Shown here piece after piece: positions 7,581-17,138 of a DNA stretch of 35,129 bases. Made by a program: the position numbers and the translations under genes. The notes beneath the pieces were generated by a model. That model was not told the DNA's origin. It did not search any database and saw nothing but the letters and a program-made list of their open reading frames with translations. Position 1 is the stretch's first letter, and each line of letters starts with the position of its first letter. The stretch comes from Akkermansia sp. (GTDB lineage Bacteria; Verrucomicrobiota; Verrucomicrobiia; Verrucomicrobiales; Akkermansiaceae). The stretch lies in assembly GCA_017435365.1 (NCBI GenBank), contig JAFSFD010000022.1, forward strand, positions 1 to 35,129. Reading direction: 5' to 3'.

Positions 7581-8522
7581 ATGAGTATGGTGACAGTTGA
7601 GCATCTGCATAAAGTTTTTGGTCGCTTCACGGCGGTCAAGGATGCGACGTTTTCGATTGAGAAAGGAGAAATCGTAGGTTTTCTCGGGCCGAATGGCGCG
7701 GGAAAGACGACCACGATGAAAATGCTGACCGGCTATCTGCCACCAACAGCCGGCACCGCGAGCATTGCCGGGTTCGACATCATCGACAAGCCGCTGGAAG
7801 CCCGCCGCCACCTGGGATACATGCCGGAAAACGTGCCGCTGTACGACGATTTGCGCGTGACAGAATATCTGGAATACCGTGCGCGATTGAAAGGCATATG
7901 CGGAAAATCCGTGCGCCAGCAAGTCGGCTGGGTTATTGACCGCTGCGGTCTGGAGCCGAAGCGCAAGAACCTCATCAGCACACTTTCCAAGGGCTATCGG
8001 CAGCGCGTAGGCCTGGCCGATGCGCTGCTGGGCGACCCGGATTTATTGATACTGGACGAGCCGACAAACGGTCTGGATCCGAACCAGATACGCCAGATTC
8101 GCGAGCTCGTGCGCTCGCTGGCAGAAGAACACACGGTCATCCTCTCCACGCACATCCTGAGCGAGGTGGAAATGATTTGCAACAAGGTAATTATCATCGA
8201 CCAAGGCCAGATAAAGGCGAACGACACGCCGGGCAACCTCACCCGGAACTTACGGGCCGCAGGCCGCGTATCCATTGAATTCAAGGGAGATCTGGATACA
8301 GTAGTTAAAGAGCTGGAGGCATTTGCCCCCATCAAGAAAGTAATAGTGGATGAGCCCCTGCCCGGCGGCTGGCACCATGTTATCGTGCGCGCAGAGCCCG
8401 GCACGGACACGCGCGAAAAAGCAGCCGCCATTATCGCATCCCATCACTTCCCGATGCGCCACATCTACCGCCACATACCGAGTCTGGAAGACGTATTTGT
8501 GGAGATGACCCGCAAAGACTAA
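7581..8522 (+). CDS. ABC transporter ATP-binding protein (GldA-like)
   Basis: The 313-residue ATPase shows Walker A GPNGAGKTT (36-44), an LSKGYRQRVGLA signature typical of the GldA/CcmA-type export ATPases, Walker B LLILDEPTNGLD and the H-loop STH. A C-terminal extension of about 90 residues after the nucleotide-binding domain is usual for this subfamily. It should drive the permease encoded 16 bp downstream. The start is placed at 7581, just after the promoter; an ATG two codons later is an alternative. Substrate is unknown. Confidence 0.92.
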   Translation: MSMVTVEHLHKVFGRFTAVKDATFSIEKGEIVGFLGPNGAGKTTTMKMLTGYLPPTAGTASIAGFDIIDKPLEARRHLGYMPENVPLYDDLRVTEYLEYRARLKGICGKSVRQQVGWVIDRCGLEPKRKNLISTLSKGYRQRVGLADALLGDPDLLILDEPTNGLDPNQIRQIRELVRSLAEEHTVILSTHILSEVEMICNKVIIIDQGQIKANDTPGNLTRNLRAAGRVSIEFKGDLDTVVKELEAFAPIKKVIVDEPLPGGWHHVIVRAEPGTDTREKAAAIIASHHFPMRHIYRHIPSLEDVFVEMTRKD

Positions 8523-8538
8523 CCCCCTTCACAACACA

Positions 8539-9363
8539 ATGGCTGACGAAATCAAAAACAGCATAACACGCACACGGAGCTGGTTTTACACACTCCGCAC
8601 CATCTTTTTTCGCGAACTGAAGAGCTACCTGGGCACCCCATTCGGCTGGGTGATTCTGGCATGTGCCATCGGACTCCAGGGCTTCTGGCTGCAAGCTGTT
8701 CTGCAGACCATGAGCAAAGCCTCCGGCGAAAGCGTCATGTACTACATGCTGGACAACGTAAACTTCTGGTTCTTCTTCATCTTCATCTTTCCGCTCATCA
8801 CCATGCGCACCATGGCAGAGGAAGAGAGCCACGGCACCCTGGAAGGCCTGCTCACAGCCCCGGTGACTACCACGCAGATTATTCTGGGTAAGTACTTTGC
8901 CGCCCTGCTCTTTTATATTGTGCTGTGGACTCCGATGCTGCTCTACCCGTGGGTAAGTGATCTGGGCAACCTGTACACCAACCTCCGGTACGACGTGATA
9001 CCCGAAGGCCGCATCAACTATACCCCGGCAGACTGGTACGGACCCATCAGCATTCTGACCATTTCCGGCAGCTTCTTCATAGCGCTCGGTCTCTTCTGCT
9101 CCTCTCTGACCCGCAGCCAGATTATTGCCGGTATCGTCTGCACCTGCTCCATCATCATCTATTACTTTATGGGCCGTGTACCGGAGCTCTGGGGCGAGTT
9201 CCCCGCAGCACCCGCATTCCATTACCTCTCAATCTCCGAACAGATCAGCGCATTCTCCCGCGGTCTTGTGGACACCCGCCCGCTGGTGCTCTACCTGAGC
9301 CTTGCGGTGTTTACACTGGCTCTCACCAAACGCGTAGTGGATTATCGCCGCTGGCACCGCTGA
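8539..9363 (+). CDS. ABC-2 type permease (GldF-like)
   Basis: The 274-residue membrane protein has about six hydrophobic spans. After the first span is the cytoplasmic segment TMAEEESHGTLEGLLTAPV, a hallmark of ABC-2 permeases of the GldF/NosY type (E-x-x-x-G-T-x-E-x-L). It pairs with the preceding ATPase and the following GldG-like protein. The start context is CAACACAATG without a Shine-Dalgarno sequence. Confidence 0.9.
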   Translation: MADEIKNSITRTRSWFYTLRTIFFRELKSYLGTPFGWVILACAIGLQGFWLQAVLQTMSKASGESVMYYMLDNVNFWFFFIFIFPLITMRTMAEEESHGTLEGLLTAPVTTTQIILGKYFAALLFYIVLWTPMLLYPWVSDLGNLYTNLRYDVIPEGRINYTPADWYGPISILTISGSFFIALGLFCSSLTRSQIIAGIVCTCSIIIYYFMGRVPELWGEFPAAPAFHYLSISEQISAFSRGLVDTRPLVLYLSLAVFTLALTKRVVDYRRWHR

Positions 9364-9391
9364 TGAAAAAACAATTTTACATAATCTCCGC

Positions 9392-10918
9392 ATGAGTAAG
9401 AAGACCTACACCGGACACCCGGACGCGCGCAAAACAAAATACAACCCACTGGCATGGGTAAACCTTGTGCTGCTGGCCATCATCGTCATTGCCTGCAATT
9501 ACATCGGCTGCAATGAGTATGCGCGGCACGACCTCTCCCAGGACCAGCGCTACACCATTTCCGACCGCACGGTGAACGTGCTGAGCAGCGAGCGCATCCA
9601 GAAGCGGGAGACTCCCGTGCGCGTCATCTTTGCGTTCAAACGCTCCACGCCCAACTACAACCGTATGTACTCCCTCCTGGAGGAATACGAGCGGATTGGC
9701 AAGGGTAAAATTGAAATCGAGAGATTCGACCCGATGCGCCAGCCGAACCGCGCCCGCGAAATCTCCCAGATATATGGTGTGGAGTTCAAACAGGACTTAT
9801 GCATCATCGATGCCCGCAAAGATCCGAATGCTCCCATCAAGACCTTTGAGGAACGCCACAGCGACCGCCAGCATGTGCGCATCCGCCCCGGCACCTCATT
9901 CATCAAATACGAGACCCTGCCGGACGAAAGCCGCCGAGCCGTGGCCCTCATGATGGATGAAGTGGTTTGCAGCGCCATCACCGAAGCCGTGGAAGGCGAA
10001 ATGCGCCACATGTATGTAGTGGAAGGCAAAGGCGGCGTCTCACGCGATGACCAGACCCTGCTCGAATCCATCGGCAACATCACCAACGCGCTCAATATCC
10101 AGCTCTCCTGGGTAGACATCGCCAACACGGAAAAACTGCCCGACAACGCAGAAGGGCTGATTATCATCTCACCGCTCAGCGATTTTACAGATAAAGAAAT
10201 GGGGGTGCTGCGCGAGTTCTGGGAGCGCGAAGGCCGCAACGCTTTCTTTGTGGCGCTCAATCCCTCACTGGAGCAGAAACTGCCGCGCCTTTACCGCTTC
10301 CTGCGCGAACAAGGGATTCGCCCGAACTGCGACCGCGTTCTGCTGCGGGACCGCAAACGCGCCTATTACGACATCAGCGCGGTTTTCCCGAAGGGGCTCA
10401 ACTGCACCAAACCCTTCTGGAACGGCACAACACTGGTGGAGGGTCAGTGCATGTCGCTCACCCTGGAACATGGCGATGAAAACGCCGCGGCCTTGCGGAA
10501 GCTGACCACTTACCCCCTGCTCATGACAACGGACGCCTACTATGGCGAGACCCGCCGCGACCTGGAGCCGGCATTCACCCCGGCAGAAGACCGCGAAGGA
10601 CCGCTTTGCCTGGAAGCCGCCGTAACACGCGGCAATCCCCGTGACCCGAACAATCTTTCCACCATGGTGGTGCTGGGCAATGTGGACATGCTCTCCCAGG
10701 AAAACGCCAAGACCGAGCAGCGCGACTACATGCACACGCTCTGGGCCTGGATGTGCAGCCGCCCCGAATACGGCGGCAAGAGCGCGAACCAGGACCTGAC
10801 TATGAAGATTGACTTGGACCGCCACACGCGGAGCGCGATTGAGAATCTTACGCTCATCATCATGCCCTTGTGCGCATTCCTCATCGCCATCTTCATCTGG
10901 AATACCCGCCGTCATTAA
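9392..10918 (+). CDS. GldG-like membrane-anchored periplasmic protein
   Basis: The 508-residue protein has an N-terminal transmembrane segment (about 22-40) followed by HDLSQDQRYTIS (46-57), the conserved entry motif of GldG-type ABC auxiliary proteins. A long soluble region follows, then a C-terminal transmembrane segment (about 485-503). This is the topology of GldG, in which the soluble domain faces the periplasm. Gliding is not implied: GldF/GldG-like operons with DUF4340 proteins occur widely in non-gliding bacteria with unknown substrates. Gap to the permease is 28 bp, to the next gene 6 bp. Confidence 0.82.
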   Translation: MSKKTYTGHPDARKTKYNPLAWVNLVLLAIIVIACNYIGCNEYARHDLSQDQRYTISDRTVNVLSSERIQKRETPVRVIFAFKRSTPNYNRMYSLLEEYERIGKGKIEIERFDPMRQPNRAREISQIYGVEFKQDLCIIDARKDPNAPIKTFEERHSDRQHVRIRPGTSFIKYETLPDESRRAVALMMDEVVCSAITEAVEGEMRHMYVVEGKGGVSRDDQTLLESIGNITNALNIQLSWVDIANTEKLPDNAEGLIIISPLSDFTDKEMGVLREFWEREGRNAFFVALNPSLEQKLPRLYRFLREQGIRPNCDRVLLRDRKRAYYDISAVFPKGLNCTKPFWNGTTLVEGQCMSLTLEHGDENAAALRKLTTYPLLMTTDAYYGETRRDLEPAFTPAEDREGPLCLEAAVTRGNPRDPNNLSTMVVLGNVDMLSQENAKTEQRDYMHTLWAWMCSRPEYGGKSANQDLTMKIDLDRHTRSAIENLTLIIMPLCAFLIAIFIWNTRRH

Positions 10919-10924
10919 CCCCCC

Positions 10925-13159
10925 ATGAGAATACTTCCCACCATCCTTTTATCGCTTCTCGCAGCCGGAGCCGTCACCATGGCCACCTTCCTGGCCATTG
11001 ATGGCAATCTGGCCCGCATCACAGGATGGTATCGCTTTGAGCCCGGCATGCCGTTGTTCTCCGCGGAGAACATGCACCAGCTGAACGATGTATGCTGGAT
11101 GCGCATCCAGGATTTGCATGATGAAATAGTCTGTGCCAAAGATGAGCACGGCACCTGGTGGATTATCAAACCATTCAAGGACCGGCTGGCGCCTTCGGTT
11201 GTTGAAGCCATCTTCCATTTCACCGCCAATGCGCGACTGGTAGACACCCTCCCGCTCAACAATATCACACGCAGCAATATGCGTGAGTTCGGTGTGGAAA
11301 CATCTCCCCACCGAATCACCTTGAAGCGGCCGGAGGGGAATGACAGGCTGACCACCGTGGCCCGCTATACCCTGGGCAGCACCTCACCCTGGCTGGCCGA
11401 TGCAGGGGATGGCGAGACCCTTTTCCCCACCACCTATCTGCGAACGAACTTCTATGGCAGGGACAAGCGAATCCATGTGGTCAGCGGCAACATCCTCCAC
11501 ATATTCAAAGAAGGGCTTGAGGCCCTGCGGGACCCCTCTCCTCTCCAATTCGAGCAGGATGAGCTGCGGGGCATCACCATCAGCTACGCCGATTCTGCAA
11601 AACACGAAGTGAAGCTTTCCCGCATCAGCGCGGAGGCGCCATGGACCATCGTTTCGCCCATCATTACCGGGGCAGATGAGGATAACGTAGCCAAATTGGT
11701 GCGCAGTCTCCTGAGTATTAAAGCCATCCGTGTGGAGGACGCTATTGAGGTGAACCTCTCCGATAAGCCGGTCTACACCATCAGGCTGGAAGGCACCTGG
11801 GGTGAGAAGCCGCGGGAAATCTGCATCTTTGAACCTTTCACCCAGGAGGGAGATGACCAGAAATACTGCCACGCCACAGTGAATGACCGCCCGGTGGTGT
11901 TTACGCTGCAGGCAGAACCACGAGCCAATCACACCGGCAGCTACGCACGCCTGATTAAGGCCATCTGCGAATTACCGGTTTTACCGCAGAAAGCCATGGC
12001 GCAGGTGCGTATGGCCAACAAGCGCATAGCCGTATCAGAAATTCCGACAGAGCTGCCCGCGCTGCGCTCCATGAAGTTTGCAGATCTGGACACGGGCGAC
12101 GTAGCACGATTCTCACTCCGCACCACGCGGGGACACGGTGCCATACGCATGCTTCTGATACCGGGAGATGCAGAAAGCAAGGTGGAAGACACCTGGATGT
12201 TTGCCACGGGTGGTTCCCGCTACCAGAGAGCAGAATCTGCGCAAGTGAATCGCTTCCTGAGCGGCCTGAGCAACATTCCGGTTGAAAAAGTAGTGGCAGA
12301 TGCCGCACCTGGTGAGGACATGGCCCCCCTGCTCGCTCAATATGGTCTGAACGACCCGGATTACATACTGTCCGTTCTTCCCCGCCCCTGCATGGTGCGC
12401 GCAACGATTTTCGGCCATGACTTGCCCATGGTGAAGGACCGCAATCCCCGCACATTCCTGCTGCGGAGATTCGCCGACCCGGCCACCGGGCGGCGCGCCT
12501 GGTTCGGCTCCGAACTGGGTTCTAATTCCATCTGTCTGCTCAGCACCAGGTTCACCCGCATGCTTTCGCTGCGCACTGAAAAGTGGAAGGACCGCAGTCT
12601 TCTGAGCTTCCCCATTTCCTCCGTGCGGCGTCTGACCCTGGATTTCCAGCAGGCCCCGCTCGTGCTGGACTATGAATACATGGGCGAAACATGGTCCGGT
12701 ACCCTGAAGGGGGAAGATATCACCCCCCGCATTAACCCGCACCGCGCGGCATTCTACCTGCGCCAGCTGCAGAAACTGAAAGTTTCTCAATGGCTCGACC
12801 CGGCAGATGAAGATGCGATTGCGGCGCTTCACACCCCGGCTTTCAGCGTGAAACTGGAGCTGGAAATGACGGATTACTCCGACGCAGAGGAAACGGTAGT
12901 AGAGCAGACCGAAGATATTTCAGACGCACCTGCCGACATGCTTCAGGAAAACAACGAAGATGCGGATGCTGCGATTCTGCGCTCGCTGGCCACGATGGAG
13001 CGCAAGACGCACGCTGTAACACGCACCCTTCAGATTGCTCCGGCGGCGTACGACTCCGACCGCCCGTTCTTCTATGGCCGGGTACAGGAGACAGGCCAGC
13101 TGTTCATTCTTCCTTTTGAGGATGCTCAATCGCTTGCCGGTGACATTCTCGACATGTAA
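10925..13159 (+). CDS. DUF4340 domain protein of the Gld-like ABC operon
   Basis: The 744-residue protein has one N-terminal transmembrane anchor (about 4-26) and a large presumably periplasmic part. The early segment with ARLVDTLPLNNITRSNMREFGVE and later regions resemble DUF4340, a family almost always encoded next to GldG-like proteins. At 744 residues it is long for the family and probably carries more than one DUF4340-like repeat. Near the C-terminus is a strongly acidic stretch (about 650-690). It probably forms a periplasmic complex with the GldG-like protein. No catalytic motif was recognised. Confidence 0.75.
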   Translation: MRILPTILLSLLAAGAVTMATFLAIDGNLARITGWYRFEPGMPLFSAENMHQLNDVCWMRIQDLHDEIVCAKDEHGTWWIIKPFKDRLAPSVVEAIFHFTANARLVDTLPLNNITRSNMREFGVETSPHRITLKRPEGNDRLTTVARYTLGSTSPWLADAGDGETLFPTTYLRTNFYGRDKRIHVVSGNILHIFKEGLEALRDPSPLQFEQDELRGITISYADSAKHEVKLSRISAEAPWTIVSPIITGADEDNVAKLVRSLLSIKAIRVEDAIEVNLSDKPVYTIRLEGTWGEKPREICIFEPFTQEGDDQKYCHATVNDRPVVFTLQAEPRANHTGSYARLIKAICELPVLPQKAMAQVRMANKRIAVSEIPTELPALRSMKFADLDTGDVARFSLRTTRGHGAIRMLLIPGDAESKVEDTWMFATGGSRYQRAESAQVNRFLSGLSNIPVEKVVADAAPGEDMAPLLAQYGLNDPDYILSVLPRPCMVRATIFGHDLPMVKDRNPRTFLLRRFADPATGRRAWFGSELGSNSICLLSTRFTRMLSLRTEKWKDRSLLSFPISSVRRLTLDFQQAPLVLDYEYMGETWSGTLKGEDITPRINPHRAAFYLRQLQKLKVSQWLDPADEDAIAALHTPAFSVKLELEMTDYSDAEETVVEQTEDISDAPADMLQENNEDADAAILRSLATMERKTHAVTRTLQIAPAAYDSDRPFFYGRVQETGQLFILPFEDAQSLAGDILDM

Positions 13160-13202
13160 TAAGATTTTCATAACACCAACCAACACAACCAAGACCGTGA
13201 AA

Positions 13203-15308
13203 ATGATACAAGCAATTCGTTCGATGGCCCTGGCTGCGCTGAGCGTAGGATGCGTAGCGGCCCAGCAGCCTGCACCATACGGTCCCACCCCCACGGCTCA
13301 GCAAGTCGATTGGCTCCGCATGGAGTGGTACGCTTTCGTCCACTTCAGTCTGAATACATATACCAACAAGGAATGGGGATATGGGGATGAATCCCCGGAA
13401 CTCTTCAATCCCGGTCAATTCAACGCGCGGGATATTGTGGGCACCCTTAAGGAGGCCGGCATGACCGGTATGATTTACACGGCCAAGCATCACGATGGCT
13501 GGTGCGCATGGCCAACAAAATCTACTTCTCACAGCATCCGCAAATCCCCCTGGAAAAAAGGCAAGGGTGACGTGGTGAAAGAATTTGCCGATGCCTGCGC
13601 GCATGCCGGCATCAAGTTCGGCACGTACCTTTCACCGTGGGATCGCAACTGTGCGGAATACGGCCGCGACGGCTACCGCAAGGTCTACTACCGCCAGATT
13701 CAGGAACTGCTCAAAAACTATGGACCTATCTTCGAAATCTGGTTCGACGGCGCCAACGGCGGCGATGGCTTCTATGGCGGAGCCCGCGAGCGGCGCAACA
13801 TCGGCAGCGCGGATAAGTACTACGACTATGAGCAAGTGGTGCGCAATATCCGCAGAATGCAGCCTGACTGCATTATATGGGGTGCCGCCCAACGCGGAGA
13901 TGTCGTGTGGGGCGGTTCTGAAGAAGGATTCGTGAAATACCCGCTCTGGAACGCACGTGGCAACAAGTGGATTTCTCTGGAGGGTGATACCCCCATCAAC
14001 CATGCGGGCTGGTTCTGGCACCCCGGCCAGGCAGACCGGGTGAAAACACCGGAGCACCTCATGAATGTTTACCTGAGCAGCGTGGGACGCGGCGCCAATC
14101 TGATTCTCAATTTGGCCCCGAACAGGGATGGCGTGCTGGATGCGGCAGACGTGGAATCCCTGCTCTCTTTCGGTGCTGTGCGTCGCCAGCTGCTGTCCAG
14201 GGATTACGCACTGGGTGCAGCCACTCGCTCCGAAACAGATTCTTTCAGCAAAAAAACCGGCACCGATAAACTGACCGATGGCGATATCGAGAGCTTCTGG
14301 AGCCCGGAGGCAGGAACAGCTCAGCCCAGTGTGGAGTTCAAACTTCGCAAGAAAGAAACATTTGATGTGGTGCGCCTGCGTGAGCAGATTCGCCTGGGTC
14401 AGCGTGTAGAATCTTTCAAGGTGGAAGCCAAGGTAGACGGTGACTGGGTGACCATTGTGGAGCCCGGTACCCCCGGAGAAGTGGAAACCGGGCTTGAAAC
14501 GCGCGGGGGCAAGGGCCACACCATCGGTAATCAGGTGCTTCGCTGGCTCAAAGAACCGGTTACGACCAACCACCTGCGCCTTACCATCACAGCGTCCAAG
14601 GCTGTTCCCTGCATCTCTGAGTTTTCACTGCTGCGCATGCCCAAGATGATGCCCAAACCGGAAATGACCCGCAAAGGCAACATGCTGCACATTGAAACAG
14701 ACGGCGACTACAAGATATTTTACACGACGAATGGTCGCACGCCGACTGAGGAATCCGCAGAATACAGAAAGCCTGTTGAGTTTGATTCTCCAGGCACAGT
14801 GAAAGCTGTTTATGTAAACCGTGAGGACGGCAGCATCGGCCCCGTGGCGACACTTAATCTCGGCTATGCCAAGAGTGAGTGGAAATCCGCCGGTGCCGAA
14901 GCCGCATTCGATGACGACGCATCTTCCCATTGGAAAGGAGATTCGGCCCCGGCCTCCTTTGTGGTGGATATGGGGAAAAAGCAGAAAGTGGCGGCTTTCT
15001 CCTACCTGCCGCGACAGGACAGGACCACCGAAGCCATGACCGACCAGTACAAGCTGGAGCTCAGCTCGGACGGGAAGGATTGGAAAACCGTTTCAGAGGG
15101 AGAATTCTCCAACTTGCGCGCTAATCCCATCGAACTGAAAGTGCACTTCAAGCCCACAGATGCGCGTTATTTCCGCTTTACCGGAAAACGGGCTCTCGAC
15201 GGCAAGGGCGTAACCGTGGCTGAAATCAATATGTTCCCGGAAGAAAAGGAAGATAAGCCCCGCTCCAGAAAAAAGAAATCCAGAAAAAAGAAATCCAAGA
15301 AAAAATAA
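13203..15308 (+). CDS. secreted alpha-L-fucosidase (GH29) with C-terminal carbohydrate-binding domains
   Basis: The 701-residue protein should release L-fucose from host or plant glycans outside the cytoplasm. Residues 1-20 form a signal peptide ending VAA-QQ. The GH29 domain (about 30-345) has HFSLNTYTNKEWGYG, AKHHDGWCAWPT and EIWFDGANGG with the likely nucleophile Asp182. The general acid cannot be assigned by eye. An F5/8-type (CBM32-like) domain follows (about 350-475), then a chitobiase-C-terminal-like segment (DGDYKIFYTTNGRTP), then a second F5/8-type domain (about 555-680). The protein ends in a very basic tail, RSRKKKSRKKKSKKK. The ATG at 13203 is chosen because it starts the signal peptide; a longer reading from 13035 overlaps the previous gene. 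prmA begins 8 bp downstream. Confidence 0.9.
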   Translation: MIQAIRSMALAALSVGCVAAQQPAPYGPTPTAQQVDWLRMEWYAFVHFSLNTYTNKEWGYGDESPELFNPGQFNARDIVGTLKEAGMTGMIYTAKHHDGWCAWPTKSTSHSIRKSPWKKGKGDVVKEFADACAHAGIKFGTYLSPWDRNCAEYGRDGYRKVYYRQIQELLKNYGPIFEIWFDGANGGDGFYGGARERRNIGSADKYYDYEQVVRNIRRMQPDCIIWGAAQRGDVVWGGSEEGFVKYPLWNARGNKWISLEGDTPINHAGWFWHPGQADRVKTPEHLMNVYLSSVGRGANLILNLAPNRDGVLDAADVESLLSFGAVRRQLLSRDYALGAATRSETDSFSKKTGTDKLTDGDIESFWSPEAGTAQPSVEFKLRKKETFDVVRLREQIRLGQRVESFKVEAKVDGDWVTIVEPGTPGEVETGLETRGGKGHTIGNQVLRWLKEPVTTNHLRLTITASKAVPCISEFSLLRMPKMMPKPEMTRKGNMLHIETDGDYKIFYTTNGRTPTEESAEYRKPVEFDSPGTVKAVYVNREDGSIGPVATLNLGYAKSEWKSAGAEAAFDDDASSHWKGDSAPASFVVDMGKKQKVAAFSYLPRQDRTTEAMTDQYKLELSSDGKDWKTVSEGEFSNLRANPIELKVHFKPTDARYFRFTGKRALDGKGVTVAEINMFPEEKEDKPRSRKKKSRKKKSKKK

Positions 15309-15316
15309 ATCTCCCC

Positions 15317-16168
15317 ATGTGGCAATGGCATAAGACAGCAGCTGCTGAGCAGGAAGCCCGGTGGCAGGAAAAATTGGGAAACATCCCCGGTTGCGTTATT
15401 TCTGCCGGTTTCCAGGCAAGCCGGATTTCCATCGATGTGTACACCGAAACGGCCGAGGAAGCCCTGGTGCTCCAGGCCTGCTACGGCGGCACAGTGGAGG
15501 AACTGACCACCACCGATTGGGTGGCAGCCACCGCACCGGAAAACACCCCGCCGCTCATCATCCGCGATAAGCTGGTTATTTCAGCATCTTCAGCCCCGGA
15601 GGTACTGGCTGAACTGAAAGCAAAATACCCCCGCCGCATCATTCTTACCTTCCCGGCGGAACGGGCTTTCGGCACCGGCAACCACGCCACCACCTCCACA
15701 TGCCTGCGCATGCTCTGCGACCATGTGCGCAGACTGGCTCCCGGCAGCTGGAATCTGGCGGATATCGGCTGTGGCACCGGCGTGCTGGCGCTGGCGGGTT
15801 TGCGGCTCGGTGCAGCCAGCGCTGTGAGTTTTGATTTCGACCCGATAGCAGTAGAAGTGGCGGCACGCAATATAGAACGCAACGGAGGCGCGGAGAATCT
15901 CGAACTTTTCCGGGCAGACGTGTTTGAGTGGAGCCCGAAACCCGGGCAGCAGGCAGATGTGGTGCTGGCCAATCTTTTCTCCACCGTGCTGCAAAAAGCC
16001 TTCCCGCGCCTGCTGGCGGCCATGAAACCCGGCGGCATTCTCATCATCTCCGGTATCCTGAATACTCAGGCTGCCGAGACTCTGGCCGCAGCAGAAGCCG
16101 CCGGGCTCCGTGTCATGAAAACCACCACCCGGGGCAAGTGGACCACCGCTCAGCTCACCCAGGCATGA
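15317..16168 (+). CDS. prmA: ribosomal protein L11 methyltransferase
   Basis: PrmA methylates ribosomal protein L11 using SAM. The 283-residue length is normal. The N-terminal L11-binding domain occupies about 1-95. The methyltransferase domain shows FGTGNHATT (from Phe118), the SAM loop DIGCGTG (149-155) and VVLANLFSTVL in place of the family's NI/LL motif. Its stop overlaps the start of tsaB in an ATGA junction. Confidence 0.93.
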   Translation: MWQWHKTAAAEQEARWQEKLGNIPGCVISAGFQASRISIDVYTETAEEALVLQACYGGTVEELTTTDWVAATAPENTPPLIIRDKLVISASSAPEVLAELKAKYPRRIILTFPAERAFGTGNHATTSTCLRMLCDHVRRLAPGSWNLADIGCGTGVLALAGLRLGAASAVSFDFDPIAVEVAARNIERNGGAENLELFRADVFEWSPKPGQQADVVLANLFSTVLQKAFPRLLAAMKPGGILIISGILNTQAAETLAAAEAAGLRVMKTTTRGKWTTAQLTQA

Positions 16169-16785
16169 ATATCCTCGCCATAGAAACCTCCGTGCCGCAG
16201 GCTTCCCTCTGCCTCTCGCTGGGGGCAGAGCCTGTGTTCTCCGCCGAATGGGAGGCAGAGCGCAACCATGATGCGCACCTTTTCCCCGCACTGCAAGGCG
16301 CTATGGATGCGCTGGGTGACTCGCAGCTGGATTACATCCTCGTGGGGGCCGGCCCCGGAAGCTACGGCGGTGTTCGCGTGGCCCTGGCCGCCGGTGTCGG
16401 TATAGCAGCGGTGACCGGAGCCAGACTGGTGGCAGTGGAGTCCTGGGCCCAGCTGGCAGAGCCCGGAGCCTGCGTAGTGGCGGATGCACGCCGTGGCGGC
16501 TGGACTGTGCGCCAGCCGGATGGCCGGATTGAAGTATTGACCCCTGAACAATTACAAGCCCTCACTTGCCCGGTATTCTCCACGGAAGTCCGCGGCAAGC
16601 TGGCCCACCTGAATCTCCGCAACCTGCAGAAAGAAGAGTTGCAGCCTACAGCCCGGGGACTGGTGGACACCTGGTTGAACATGAACCAGGAGGAACAGGC
16701 GGCCGCTGCCGCAAAACCGGCAGAGCCCATCTATGTGCGCCCGCCGCACATTACCGCAGCTGCCCGCAAACCTTGGGAGATATGA
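16165..16785 (+). CDS. tsaB: tRNA threonylcarbamoyladenosine biosynthesis protein TsaB
   Basis: The 206-residue protein is an ASKHA-fold partner of TsaD in forming t6A37 on ANN-decoding tRNAs. The N-terminus NILAIETSVPQASLCL and the segment GAGPGSYGGVRVALAAGVGIA are characteristic of TsaB. It is a little shorter than the E. coli protein. It overlaps prmA by 4 bases and the next gene by 4 bases, so start and stop are well constrained. Other t6A genes (tsaD, tsaC, tsaE) are not in the window. Confidence 0.9.
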   Translation: MNILAIETSVPQASLCLSLGAEPVFSAEWEAERNHDAHLFPALQGAMDALGDSQLDYILVGAGPGSYGGVRVALAAGVGIAAVTGARLVAVESWAQLAEPGACVVADARRGGWTVRQPDGRIEVLTPEQLQALTCPVFSTEVRGKLAHLNLRNLQKEELQPTARGLVDTWLNMNQEEQAAAAAKPAEPIYVRPPHITAAARKPWEI

Positions 16786-17138
16786 GCGAGGCCCCGGAAA
16801 GCCCTGCCTTCGAGCATTCCTGCCAGCGGTGTGGCGCATGCTGCCGCTGGGAGGGTAATGTGTGCCTTACCGATGAGGATATCACGGCCATAGCAGCCTA
16901 CCTGAACATGGATGAGGTAACATTCATCAATGAACTCTGCCACCTGCAACGCAACAGACGGGGACTTTCTCTCATTGATGCGCCCGATGGCGCCTGCATC
17001 ATGCTGCAACCGGACAATACTTGCCGCATTCAGCCGGTAAAGCCAAGACAATGCCGCGATTTTCCCTATAAGTGGAACTTCCCCGGCTGGGAGCTCCGCT
17101 GCCCGGGATATGGCAGGAAAGGGGGCTGTGAACAATGA
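16782..17138 (+). CDS. YkgJ-type cysteine-cluster protein
   Basis: The 118-residue protein has the CxRCGACC signature near the N-terminus (CQRCGACCRW) and further cysteines in CIMLQPDNTCRI, RQCRDFPYKW and LRCPGYG. This is the YkgJ/UPF0153 pattern, thought to bind Zn or an Fe-S cluster; the function of the family is not settled. It is joined to tsaB and to the large ABC gene by ATGA overlaps. Confidence 0.85.
   Translation: MSEAPESPAFEHSCQRCGACCRWEGNVCLTDEDITAIAAYLNMDEVTFINELCHLQRNRRGLSLIDAPDGACIMLQPDNTCRIQPVKPRQCRDFPYKWNFPGWELRCPGYGRKGGCEQ

Noticed and set aside
7581..10918. Gliding motility operon (gldA/gldF/gldG)
   Set aside because: Similarity is to a wide family of ABC systems. No other gliding genes are in the window, so gene symbols were not assigned.
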